Assembly: GCA_009599575.1 (NCBI GenBank)
Contig: VWND01000028.1
Coordinates: 310,001 to 374,000 of the forward strand
DNA: 64,000 nt
Source: Blumeriella jaapii
Taxonomy: Eukaryota; Ascomycota; Leotiomycetes; Helotiales; Drepanopezizaceae
Reading direction: 5' to 3'
Under the pieces are notes generated by a model that had not been told where the DNA came from, did not search any database, and saw nothing but the letters and a program-made list of their open reading frames with translations. How positions within the stretch are numbered: the first letter of the stretch is position 1; every line of letters starts with the position of its first letter. The position numbers and the translations under genes are program-made. This document shows positions 46,416-58,226 of the stretch, piece after piece.

Positions 46416-47608
46416 ATGATGTCTCCATTCCAAGAGATAGACAGTCTCAAAGTAAGTCGAGGAGCTTCAATTGGAGGTTTTGATGCTTACCGCTCTAGGA
46501 CGAGAATGCCCGCCTGAAGGGAATCGTGACCAGACTAGAGCGCAGAGATGCAGATCGAGGTGGCAATCTCGCCCAGTACGTTCACATGATCTGCCGCGCC
46601 ACTACTGTCAACATCTAGCTAATCTCTTGGGTCTTGCAGATCGGGAGTTGAGAGTAGGGCCTTGCGCCTAACTGTCCGAAACAAGGAAATCCAAATCTCC
46701 GCACTACACACTGCAGTTGAGACGAAGGATCAACTGATCAGCTCACAAGCAGAGGAGATCGAGAAACTCCGCAGAGCTGCCAATGTCGCCCATCATCAAG
46801 ATCCAGTCGAACATGTCAGCATCGTCCAACGATTGGAGGCTGATCTTGCTGTTTTGGCGCAGAAGGTGAGGGATAATGATGTGGAGTTTGAGGGTTTACG
46901 AGTTATGATGATGCCATGGTAAGCAAATAACCTATATCACTGAATGTCTAGGCTACCTCGTGGCTTCACTTATGATGTCTAATATGCTTCAAATAGTTAT
47001 CAAGTCGGCTATTGGATTCGGCAACGCAATAGTCAGAACGGAAATACATCATGGTTCGCTCAAGGCATTACCTGGTACGTTACGTGGACACCGCCTCTCC
47101 CCCACAATTCCGATTGGGGAACTGAATCCAATTCATCTTCTGGAAGGGTGCTGGGCACGATTGCTAACGTACGACCAGTGATTGCACAACCCATGGCGCA
47201 GACCCCCTCGCCGACGCCAGCATTCTTCACTACGACGTCAATCTCCAACTTGTCAACTCCTCCGGTACTGACCAGTGGGCCCACTATGAGCAAAGTTACG
47301 GGGTTCCTCCCGATATCGTCTTGAATAAGCCTTATTTTCGCCGCTTCCTGGACCTCATCGCTTTCTATCGCAACATGGAATGCTATGGCCAAGAAGGCTC
47401 TACGCCACCAGCCCAGGTAGCAGCATTCATGGACGAGACCAAGAAGCTTGTTGAGAAAGTTTATCCGTTGGGAATCTTCAAGTGCGACGAGGATATTGAG
47501 AAGGATGAGTCTAGCATTGCGATGTACAATCGCCTAGCTTTGGAGTTTCACAATGCCCGCACTAGACATCGTACCTTCCCACGCAAGATGGCCACTGGGG
47601 AGCAATGA
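46416..47608 (+). CDS. gene B: coiled-coil protein with shared C-terminal motif series
   Basis: Five exons: 46416-46451, 46499-46575, 46640-46918, 46997-47074 and 47179-47608. The total is 900 nt, 299 residues, with all phases closing. Starts MMSPFQEIDSLKDENARLKG, a leucine-zipper-like coil that continues with breaks to about residue 125 (IEKLRRAAN, SIVQRLEADLAVLAQKVRDN). Then come the shared motifs: YQVGYWIRQRNSQNG, DCTTHGADPLADASILHYD, and HYEQSYGVPPDIV. Introns have GTAAGT, GTACGT, GTAAGC and GTACGT donors. For intron 3 the acceptor at 46996 (CAAATAG) was chosen over a too-close AG at 46951. The motif match across exons 4 and 5 supports the model. Function unknown; related to genes A, C and D. 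Confidence 0.72.
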
Positions 47609-49650
47609 AGGAACTGACGGAGAAGAGTTTTGCAGGTAGCTACGCGGTCATGTTATTTCGACGTGGGCGCTCGAGCTGCAGATGAATCATAGGCTTAGAA
47701 TTGCAGAGAAAAACTTCAAGAGGCCATCGAAGGGAATTGCGGTTCTTTTAGAGGATAATGCAACCCCATGGGCTTTCAACCAGTAAGATCTGCTTGAATT
47801 TATGACAGTGAAATTGTGAAAGGGAATCATTTTCTCCGGCCAACTGATTAACATGAGGCGAAAGGCCAGATCTGGTTGAGGCCTCTGCAATTTTCCCAAA
47901 AGCCTTTCCTTGGGAATTATTTGCGCACAACAGTAAAATCTAATGTTCCGAAAATCGGACTGGCTGCTTTGCAAGTATTATATGTACCAGTCAAACGGCA
48001 AGTGAGCGACTCTACAAAATCAGCACTCAACATGAGCAAGATCTGATAGAGGCTTGCAGCAGCCCGAGAAAGCCCCTTCCGCTCGATATATCCGAGAAAT
48101 CCATGGTCCATGATTCGGGTTTCGTTCCTCGCTCCCAGATGTGGTTGCGAATTGTGCAGCATCGCGGTGAACTACATCAACAAGAGTGTTTGATAGGTTA
48201 GGTTTGAGCTTTCATCCCTTTTCTATATCCTTTTGCTGTTCGCGGTGCCTGGAATTGTGTGAGGTTATGACTGATGAAGTCCTTCCCAGATGCCTCAATT
48301 GTTCTGTCTGCAGGACGGACACTTGCCACGAAAGAATGATTGCGCAACTAGAAAAAAGCCGGCTGGAGATTATGGCGAAGCTACTATTGGGACACTGGAA
48401 AATGGATCATGGATCCATTTTCGTATGATAAGTCAGTATTAACGGATCCACTAGGACGCTGAAGAGTTTAAAGCTAAAGAAGGAAGGTTCAACTACAGAA
48501 ACTGCTTGAGGAGGGAAAATCAGCGTGTCAACTGAGAACCATTCTGGTAGATACTTGTTGCCTAGACTCTTGTGTGAATAATCAAAGATCGTAGACCGTA
48601 TCTTAGGTGACTAACACAGTTCGCCGAGTGCCTTGCGACGGTCAACTGGTACTTCGGCAGTACCAGACTTCAGCAGGGCTTAAATCACTCTGTTCAGAGG
48701 AAGAAAACACAAGTCTGCGGCGACCTGGAGAATTTCCTAGTTTTTTTGAGGGGTGGAGGACGCTGGTGGTAGATACCAGAGGACGGTCACGAATAATCAG
48801 GGCTGCCAGTTCCCACATTCATGATGCCGAGTCCAAGTTTCTGGGGGAGCGTATGACGACTAGTAGCAAGCTGATTGCATCTGACAGCTGCTAGAATTAA
48901 AATATTCCTTAGCTTCTCAGCGTGACACGTAGAAGACTATGAGTCCTACAGGCATGAATGAAGTTTTCCTGAGATTGTGCCAGCTACTTTTTTTCCCGAC
49001 ACAATTAACTTCAGGCGATTTACTTCACCTGCCGAACTGTAAGTATATCGTGAAGTTCAGTGTACTGCGTAGCTGACAGAGATTATGATATAACTAGGCC
49101 AATCCGTTTGGAAAGTCCAGAGTTTATGCGCTTGATGAAGTCATCTCGAGGCCATCCCTGCAGAGACTCTCCTAGGAGATGACAATACGGGCATGCCGTC
49201 CTCACTCATATCGTCCGAGATCATCTCTACTTGAAGCCCTAAACATATACTCACCCCATCGTTGTCTAATGGCGCCATTAAGGCTTTCTTTCAGGTCTTC
49301 GCGCTTTTGGTAGGTTCCATGTTTTTCCAATTCTCGCTTCTGCGGCCTAGCGCCCCCCACAATTCTCTCCCCGTCCAACGCTCCCACCTTCTTCCTTTCC
49401 TCTCCTCCTTCACACCTCGCCACAAATCTGAACATTGACCCAAATCGATGCTCCATTTTGTACCAAACTTTAACAACATCAAAAAACACACCACAATCAA
49501 ACAGCAAGTGTCGAGTAGGTCTCCTCGCTTCACGCCCCTCCTCCCATCTCTCGCTTCGCGCGCGCGTTGCTTCCTTGCGCGCTATCTCTATGCATCCTTG
49601 CGCTCTCCCTGTCTCCGATCTCGAATCCTCGCTGACAACTCGCAGCTAAA
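47609..49650. other. intergenic region with possible gene relic around 48.2-48.9 kb
   Basis: No complete gene was found. 48272-48428 reads MTDEVLPRCLNCSVCRTDTC and then a short Lys/Glu helix (IAQLEKSRLEIMAKLL). Several GT..AG pairs follow to about 48600 and another open frame occurs at 48607-48894. This could be a decayed paralogue with a lost frame, but the shared motifs of genes A-D are not visible in it. 49450-49650 is pyrimidine-rich (CT tracts), as in strong fungal promoters and 5' UTRs, and leads gene C. Confidence 0.4.
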
Positions 49651-52600
49651 ATGTTTACACCTACCGACCCCGCCGGCGGCGGCCCTGTGCCTATTGGCCA
49701 GGGTGCGTCTGTCCTCTCTACCACTCCTCCAACCCACATCAAGATCGAGAACGCTATCGAAGCATCCGTTGAGATGAGGACTCCCGAGGTTGTGCAAAAA
49801 TCTGAGGCTGACCACGAGACTTCCGCCGAGCTCAATTCTGCCGTCGAATCTCGCAAGCCTATGTCCTTGAATAAAGTCATGAAGATTTGGAGAACACAGA
49901 TCAAGACTGGGAAGGTTATCCAATTGGACAGTGTAACTGTGAAGAATCCTGAAAAGCAAATCGAGAGTCGCAAATTTGAGATTCTTGTAGTTGACCGTCT
50001 GAACGAATTCGATAAGTACGTACAAGTCATGGTTTCCCCTCCTCATTCGAATCTTTCCGCAATTGAGAGCACTACTAAAAGCCTTGCAGATTGTCGGCTG
50101 AGTCCAAGGCTCAGGCTGCTCTTGCTGCCCAGGCTGAACAAGAGTCCGCATCAATCGCTCTTGCCTCGGAGACTTGTGATCAGAAAGCTAAAGAAACATC
50201 TGACACCTTCTGGGCAAAGAGTGCTGAGGTCAGAGAGCTTGAGTGTTCTTACGCATCCATGGAATCTACTATGTCAATTTCTGAGAAGAGACAGCTTCTC
50301 AAGAGATTAATCGAAACGGGTATCGAGATGGCAAACCTAAGAGTTCAAATGCTTGCTACTGAGAGAGAAACCCTTGAGGCTGAGATCGCTCTCGAGGAAC
50401 AGAGATCCGCCCAGGAAGCTTCTGCCAAGAAAGCTGCTGCAAACAAAGCCCGGCAAATTCGCCAGCTTGCTGACGAAGCAGAATCTCGCCGCCTCAACTT
50501 CCACAACGATTTCCAAGACTGGTTTGCGAAGGCTAAATCTGCCTCTGGGTCATCTTCAACTTCGGATTCGAGCTCTGTTAGCGGTCGCTCAAACCACTCC
50601 GCTGCTTCCGAGGAGCATAAGGAAGAGTAAGTACTTCCACATTTATAATTATTCCCCGTCACTTTCTCAACATACTTGCTGACACTCGCTGTAGACTTAT
50701 GGATGCCCTAGAGCAAATTGAGACTCTCACATGTACCAACAATCTCCTCAAGGCTGCCGCTCTGGCAGATGCAGACAAGATTGCTTCCCTGCAAGCTCTT
50801 GAGATCGCGCTCAGTTCGAGTGCCAAGATTTCTTTTGCCCGTGTCCAAACTCTTGACCAGAGAATCTCCAGCTTGTCTTCGGCTGCCACGATTGATGCCA
50901 AGAGAATTACTGCTCTCGAAGAGGAGAAGGCGTCCGAGCTGGCTCGTGTCGAATCTCTTAGCAACGAAGTCGGTGTCTTGAACATGACAATCCAGGCTGC
51001 CGCTCAAAAGATCATATTCCTTCAAGCTGCTGAAACTTCTCTAAAGGAGGAGAATGCCAAGCTTTTGGGTCGTGTAAATGAGGAGGTCGGTATCTTGAAG
51101 ATGTTGAAGTCGAGCGCCCAATCTGCTGATGAGAAAGTTGAATCTCTCGAGGCTCCAGAAAGTGCTTGGAAGGATGAGCGCTCCATGCTTCTTTTCCGCG
51201 TTGAGGTTGCTGAGAATGCTAGCAAGGAGATCGAGGCTTTGAAGCTGAGCTCACAGGCTGCTGCCCAAGAGATTGCTTTACTTAAGGACTCTGAGGCTGC
51301 TCTGAAGGAAGAGCGCTCCATGCTTCTTTTCCGTGTTGAGGTTGCTGAGAATGCCAGCAAGGAGATCGAGGCTTTGAAGCTGAGCTCACAGGCTGCTGCC
51401 CAAGAGGTTTCTTTGCTCAAGTCTTCTGAGGCTGCTTTTAAGGGCGAGTTTGCAGAGACTCTTGCTCGCACTCAGGTTCTGGAGAAGGAAAACGAGTTAC
51501 TCAGATCTTCCGACAATGATTCCGCCTCGATTGATTGTGTCACTCATTCGGAGACATCAGATAATTGCACCAAGGCTTTTGAAAACATGACTGTCCCTGC
51601 TAGTAAGTCGATGCACCAATATCCTCATCGGATGCTATGCAGGACTTCCAAAAACAAGCTTAGAATGCGCGTTGCTGACTTTGATATTCTCTAGCCACAG
51701 AAAAGATATCTGAGTTGAAGATAGCGCAAGTTAACACGCTTAAGGCGAATTTGAAGGTCGAGACACAGATGTTGGATTTCGTTGATGATGTTTCCTTCAA
51801 GTTTGTTGCTAGTAAGTCGTTCCAGAACGAGTCCCTTGTTGACTGGTTCGGACTGTCCCTGAGTATTTTTATGAAATTACTGACTTTTTGTCTTGCAGCT
51901 ACACCGGAGAATCGTACCATGGCTGTCACTCCAGCAAAGAGTGCTGATGACCTGCGCCATTTGCCACCACACCTACGGTATACAAAGATGGCCAATCCCC
52001 AGCGTCACCTACCACCACACCTCCGTCACGGACCATTATATCAGCAGTCCCTCGTTGACGGTCCGAAGGCTCAGGTAGAGTCGCGCAGCATCGTACTCGC
52101 GGCTACCGAAATCGCTCCTCCACTCCAGTCTGTGATTACTCCCATCAAGGACAGTTGTAACACTGATGTCACTGTTATCAATGGTGTTGCAACCCCAACC
52201 GCCGCTCAATTTGAGGCTCTGAAGAAGCATGTTGCCTATATCCAGCCACTCTTTGAAGTTGGTAGAAACGTCCGTATTCGCCACAATATCTTTCAGCTGC
52301 GCCACCTCAAGGGTAGAGATTTTCAAGTCAACAAGCACCCCTTTTGCGAGGGTTACGAGGCCATCAACGGTGGAAGCGCTTTTGCTGATGCTACCTTGTA
52401 CTTGAACGACGGAAAGTGCAAGAACGATTCTCGAAATTTTGAGGCTATCTACGGCCTTCCTGCTACTGTTGTCTGGGAGTACCGTGATTTCAGTACACTG
52501 GTCCACATTCTCAACATGGGTGTTGACATGAACGTGTACGGCAACACTGGCCCCTACAATTCCAACAACTCAAACTTCGCTGCCAACTACCAAAAGGTAA

Positions 52601-52914
52601 CCAGCCGTATCATAGCAAATGGCTCGAAGAAGTTAGCCATTGGTTCCGATATTGAATTCAAGAAGTACCCTGATCTTGTCATGGCGTACAGAGACATGGT
52701 AAGTCGCTCCTCTCCTCTCCCAGAGCTCTACGGAGGTGGATAGTGACTGACAATTGCGTGTGTCCAGGTCTTCGAGCACAACAATGCCCTCAGGGCTCGA
52801 CAAGAGCACAATGGCGAGAATAAGTTGTACGAAGCAGCCAGGGCTCTTCGCGAGGCTAGTTCTGACGTCCCCGCTACGCTTAAGTCCGCTTGCCCTGCTC
52901 GGGTCGGTAAGTAG
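49651..52914 (+). CDS. gene C: long coiled-coil protein with shared C-terminal motif series
   Basis: Six exons: 49651-50015, 50090-50626, 50695-51602, 51695-51811, 51899-52698 and 52768-52914; 2874 nt, 957 residues, all phases consistent. The N-terminal 120 residues are Pro/Gly-rich then basic. Residues about 125-290 are an Ala/Glu/Lys helix ending in a Ser-rich linker. Residues about 300-600 are a long coiled coil with a 45-residue tandem duplication (ERSMLLFRVEVAENASKEIE start). Two HLPPHLR motifs lie near 662 and 677. Near 750-835 are the shared motifs: LFEVGRNVRIRHNIFQ, EGYEAINGGSAFADATLYL and NFEAIYGLP. No signal peptide or membrane segment. The stop at 52914 lies on a GTAAGTAG that could also be a donor, so a further exon is possible. 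The 87-nt intron 4 has no stop in frame. A scaffold-like role is only inference. Confidence 0.8.
51176..51445 (+). repeat. 135-bp tandem duplication within gene C
   Basis: Unit 1 starts at 51176 and unit 2 at 51311 (GAGCGCTCCATGCTTCTTTT). The first 99 bp of the units differ at only two third-codon positions; the last third has diverged. It encodes 45 residues twice, keeping the coiled-coil register within a few heptads. Confidence 0.9.
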
Positions 52915-55424
52915 ATGTTGACACACGCAAAGTATATGCTAAATTCACTTTGCGTTTCGTCATGTTCTCGTTTGAGAATATCGAGATGCGGCATATATTG
53001 GACTGCAGCTTGTGCGCGAAATTTCATCTTTTCTTGCCTTATTAGAAGGCTGTTTACATCCTTCGTGTGGGATGGAGAAAACACGAGAAAGTTCGTTCTG
53101 TTGCCTTGGGGGTTCTTCAATTTGTGTTGCGGGCGGCATCTAAACCAAACATTGGCTTGTGTTTTGTTCATTTCGGGAGCTTCTCAATCTGTCTTGCGCG
53201 TTGATGCATGTCACAGGATGAGTTTTATGCTCTCATTTCGGAAAATTTTAAGTCTGTCCAATGGGGTAGATGTAGATTAAAATTAGCCCGATTTCTCTTC
53301 AGTTGGGAAACTTGTTTAATTTCTCTGGGGGGGATATGGTCACAAATTTGGGTGGTGTTGTGCGCTTGAAGATAGTTGAATTTGCGAGCGGGATGAATTT
53401 CATTTGGGGGATTGTTCAATGTCTTGCGAGGTGGACACAGGTCACACAATGGTCCCTCTTGCTCTCGTCTTGGAGAGCTCTGAATTGTGGGCGGGATGGA
53501 TACTACACCACAAATTGCATGTTGAGTTTGCATGTTGGGTGTTTTTGGCTTGATCACCAGCTCTGCTAACGGATGTAAATAGTGACTGTAATAAAAAAAA
53601 ATTCACTCTGTTCTGCTGTGACCCGTGATAACTTATGAAACCTCCATTTCCTATACAATTGTTCAGAATGATCTAGTTTTGATTCAGACTACACATTTCT
53701 AAAACTATCACGCTTAAAACTGTAAGGCGCTTACTTTAGCATTTAGCGTTACGAATGAATATTCAACAAAGAGGTTCGGACTTTGGAGCGTATGTCATAT
53801 CAAGATGATCTGACACTCAGAAAAGAAAAGCTGTCTTGGGATGTCCGTCTTTGAAGACTTGCCAAAAACACGGTAGGGGACAACACGAGCATTGATACAG
53901 GAGTAGTCATAGATGGGTTCAATGAGTTTGCACAAGAAAGGACACAGTCTATTAGGCAGGGAGTCAAATCATGTCAGTTCATAGTCATCTGCTTGTGCCA
54001 CACACTTCAAACTTCCAAAACACAATTGAGAATGGTCATATTTGAATCGTTTCTTTACGTGGAAAGATTTCGTTGACCTTTGCTTCGAAGTAATTTGTGC
54101 AGCTGCAGTACGTAACGGACCATAATCGGCCATTCAAATTCTTCATTCTGTAGCTGGTCCTGATGTTTGGAAAAGACAGGAGCTCGCTTAACGGCGCTCT
54201 AAACCGATTCTGGTGAAGCGTCCTTGGCAATATTCAGCTAGCTTGCCAAGGTACAATATGACTCCACGTGTAGTACAGTACCACTACCTCGATTTATTGT
54301 CAACACTCACTTCTATCTGACTATGTTGACTATGTTGACAACGACCTCAAAAATCATCTTCCGTGTTCAGCAAATGCCTTCCTACATTCTCTACGCACCT
54401 TGCGGCGCGATCGTAACGAGGATGCTTGGTAGGAATGGACGTCTATGTTTTGATCCTCAGCTGGCAGAATTTTTCTCCTTTCTTACGCGCTTTGTGTAGC
54501 CAAAATCTGACAGCTAGCATCAGTTCTATTGGTTTTCTATTCCCAGCTTCAGGGATCACAACGCGCCGCGTACTTTACCCAAGCCAATCGAGCTTCCAAA
54601 TTTCCCGAGATGGATTTGGAGCTGAAAGGCATGCTCCGTGGTTGCATGAGATAATGCTATTTTTAGTTTCGTGGTCTTGGACGCGGGACAACACAACGCG
54701 CTTTCAGGCACAAGTGGCTTGACGCGTGATACCTGGCGAGACCAGGCTCTACGTTCCTCCTGCCTTGTGTATATTCTACCTCCTGGGAGGTGCGGCGGCT
54801 TTCATGGATCCATAAGCATGGTCTTTTGAAAACTTGAGCCTTTAAAATGCTAGGCTAGTGTTATAGACTGTTGCTGCTGCACCAAGATACACATTTAAAC
54901 TGTCACATCGCCACTTTTTGCCTTACATACAATCAGCACGGCTACCAGAAAAGGGTCGGTAGATCTCAATGTGGCGTGGAATTCCTACAGGCGTTGGTGG
55001 CTTAAGACAACGACTTTTGAAGAAACACTAATGGCTGCTGATATCAGTAAGTGGAAACAATCTGGCGGCCAACCTGCGCGCAGATTGGCATCGCCCTTTA
55101 TGTGGCGTTCTCATCCTCACTCGGTGCAGATGTGCAAATTGTTTGAGGCTGAAGATGTGGATACAGCCATGCGGTGTTTTTCAGGTGTGATAACCAATGA
55201 TTCGACTCGTTCCCAATTTGATCCTGTACTGAGCTCAGCCCTGTGGTTTGGGGACTGTCTCAATTGAGCGATTACTTCTTTACGTATGGGTTACACTGGG
55301 GGCTCGGACTACGAAGTGCTCCTATAAGTGTTCCAGTATCCCTCATGTGAACTGCTGGGGTTTCTCCGCTCCTTTTAGCTCGGCACTGATACGTTTTTGA
55401 CATTGGATAAGGGAATTTGACAAG
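52915..55424. other. intergenic region, no supported gene
   Basis: 2.5 kb. A 121-codon open frame begins directly after the gene C stop (52915-53280) but has no motif and unusual composition, so I read it as 3' UTR. Further frames near 53300-53570, 54430-54720 and 54970-55270 are on the plus strand without motifs. The last could be an unspliced piece of a decayed gene. No RNA gene recognised. Confidence 0.45.
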
Positions 55425-57744
55425 ATGGAGCATCAAGTATGCCTGACTGCGTATATATGTTGGTGAGGGAAACTAACCTCTATAGACTCACATTCAACAA
55501 GCCGCTCTCTCTGCCGTCGATATCAGTCAGCACTATAACGGAGGCACTGGCTGGTTTAAAGGATTTCATTATCGCAACCCGACCTTACGCGATGTCGAAA
55601 AAGATGGGCCTCTTGAGCCAGTTCCACAACACTTTCATCGAGATGTCTTGAAACGAGAAACCTATCGGCCTCGAGACCTGGCTCGTTATATCAGTCCTAC
55701 CTTTGGTAAACCGTACCGCATGTTGGTTCAAGCTGCCGATGGACCAAATACGCAACCGTCAGGAGAATGGCGTCGTCGTTCAGTCGGTGGAAACGCACCC
55801 ACTCTTTTGAGAATAGCTACTTGGGCTATTCGATGGAACAACGACGGCGTTGAAGATGTTGCCTTGGCTATTGGGAAGTCAATTCTATCTATACCGGCGA
55901 TCTTCTTCCTCGTTTCGTGGCCACTTAGCAACGGCCCAGGTGCGTCAAGATCGCAATATCTTGGCTTTCCCTACCGCTGCTACGAGTATCCCAAGCACGC
56001 ACTTAACTCGCTTGATTCGGCACCCACTGCTTCGACAAAGGTCAAAGGTCAGAAGAAAGGTGATGATGATACAGAGTACGAGATTCATGGGGAGCAGAAA
56101 CGGCTGGTTCGACCTCGTGCCTTGGTTGTTTACAGGGAAGGTGGATGGCACGTTGTCGATGACGGCAGCTATACGGGCTTGTATCTCTTCGTCAGCTATG
56201 CGGCAGCTCAGTATCAAGTCCCTGATCTAGCATCGCCAGACTCAGCTGCGACCACCTTGGATTCCCAGTCCCTCGACTTTCGTGCTCGTCGACTTTGCGA
56301 ACAATTTGGTGTTGAGGCCTACTGGTGTGACTACCATTGTCGTGCTTCCATACAACCCCATATAACGGATGACGTGCACCGGTTCTGTGATGTAGTGCGA
56401 GGGGCACACCAAATTTGCATTCTTCTACCAGATGCGTCGCCAAGTTCACTTATTTTCTTTGGCCAGCGACTTTGGTGCCTGCCCGAGGTTCTCTTGTCTC
56501 GCAATCACAAGGTCGTCCTCTGTACGCCTGGACCCCAGAAACTCCAGAACGCCGATTCAACTGAATCTGTCGACATAATGGAAATGGTCCATCGCGGGTG
56601 GGCTTATCGAACGCTTCCTGACCAGCGATTTGAGCACGATCCCACCGTTGAAGAAACGTTTCGTCTCCTTGCTGAGCACTACACTGGGACTCTGGCACTG
56701 TCCCGTCTTGAGCTCATCCAAGTCGCACTAACTGCACTCAGATCTCGACAGTGGAGGGAGTTCCAACGCGGAGATATTGCCTACGCTCTGATGACCCTCT
56801 TGGCCAAGCGACCTCGAATGGACCCTTCTGACACAGAATTGCAAGCGCTGGCTCGTCTCTCACTCGCAAATGATAGCGATCGCATTGTCGAGCGCATGAT
56901 TTGTATGGACCAGCTCAGACTCCCAGGCCATGTCGGCTGGTTCAATACCTCTGACGACCTAGGAGCAAGTTTGTGGGACATCGAGCCTCTTTGTCAAGTT
57001 GCCGGTGTCTGTTATGACGGATCATTGATCGTGGACGGCTGCCACGGTATCAGCATTCGGTGGAAAGACATCCCACGTATCGCGTTTCGGGTCCGGGACA
57101 CATGGAAGAAGCTCTGGGCATTCACCGCTGTGCGCACTGCCCCTCTGTGGGTTGCTATAGGCGCCGGAATTTGTGCGGTCCCTTCTTTGCGTGGACTTGG
57201 TGCTTTTCTCTTGGTGATCGGCTTTCTGTTACTACTCATAGCTCCGTGGTGTATCTCTGTGATATATGGTGGTAAAGTATGGGGGGCTACACCGTGGCTT
57301 GTAGGCTTCGAGGGAACACTGTCTCTTGAAGAGATCGAGCATATGACGTTTGGAAACTCTATCGGACGCTTCACTTATACTCCGAGCAGTGGACCCTACT
57401 GCTCAAGAATGTCCGACGAGAGAATTGGTGACGATCCATCCAGCAACTTCGGGAAATTAGCTAAAGGCCATAGGCTCTTTACACTGGTTGACACAGTAAG
57501 TTGTATGCTTGACTCTTTCCTTCGATTGGTGCTGACTTGATAGGGGACGATGACCGTCACGGTCTTCGCCGCCGCCAGGCCACCTTCAGTTGCATTGTTG
57601 TGCGGGAAAGAAGGTGGCATGCTCAGAGCCGTCCTCTGTTCCTACGAGAGATCCACAAACTCGCTTCAAAAAGAGTGTGTCCTGAGAATGGAAACCCCGA
57701 TGTGGGACCAAAGTGTGCTTATGGGCTGGACGAAGCTCTCTTGA
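55425..57744 (+). CDS. HET-like (heterokaryon-incompatibility-type) membrane-anchored protein
   Basis: Three exons: 55425-55436 (only MEHQ), 55486-57495 and 57544-57744; 740 residues. Introns of 49 nt (GTATGC...AACTAAC..TATAG) and 48 nt (GTAAGT...GATAG) are both phase 0. The HET-like succession is LFVSYAAAQY (about residue 237), then VEAYWCDYHC (about 280; family W-I-D-x-x-C), ADVH-like DDVHRFCDVVRGAHQICILL, and RLWCLPEVLLS (about 332; family R-x-W-x-x-Q-E). Further on is LALSRLELIQVALTAL and the family-type LARLSLANDSDRIVERMICM. Two hydrophobic segments near residues 555-600 (APLWVAIGAGICAVPSL, GAFLLVIGFLLLLIAPW) predict membrane anchoring. HET domains mediate non-self recognition and cell death in fungi; whether this one does is inference. 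Normal base composition. Confidence 0.72.
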
Positions 57745-58226
57745 CAGGTTGCTTTTGGATTGCGGCCTAAGTCGCGTGTTCCATGTTTGGTTTTCGTTAC
57801 AAATCTTGACTAAGATGGCATTTATGGACGCCGAAATTTTGAATTATTGGAGTTTTCCGGCACTCTTACGGGCAACTACTACCTGTTCGTTTGTCAATTC
57901 GTCACACTAAACTTCTAGCTTTTTTAATGACAACTGTGACGCAAAGCCTTCTTTCCTGATAAGGGTTTCGCTGAGTCCTAAATGATATGCTTAACAGATT
58001 CGATCATATGTTCTCTTGAATGGCGGACCAAAGATTGGGGTACTCAGCCGAATACTAGGCTGCCTTTGTTGACAAGTTTCTCGTTGTTTACTACGCCAAG
58101 CACTTTCGCGTACAATCTCCCCTCGTTGACGTCCACCCCATCGCGCCTTCGCATTTGCATGCACCCATCGCACGCGGGCAACTCGTAGGATGCACTTTCC
58201 ACGCTGAAGTTGAGAAGTTGAGCAAC
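57745..58226. other. intergenic region between the HET-like gene and gene D
   Basis: 480 bp with no coding support. It holds the 3' end of one gene and the promoter of the next on the same strand. Confidence 0.5.

Noticed and set aside
49530..50154. Long minus-strand open frames over the gene C start
   Set aside because: They are antisense shadows of gene C exon 1, which has splice sites, phase continuity and a coiled coil on the plus strand.
52915..53280. 121-codon plus-strand frame directly after the gene C stop
   Set aside because: No motif, Cys/Phe/Leu-rich odd composition, and position fits a 3' UTR; kept only as a note that gene C may have a further exon.
38945..53335. Recurring TTTGGGGGGGAT strings at about 38948, 42744 and 53325
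   Set aside because: Only 10-12 bp of shared G-run with unrelated flanks; not enough to call a repeat family.
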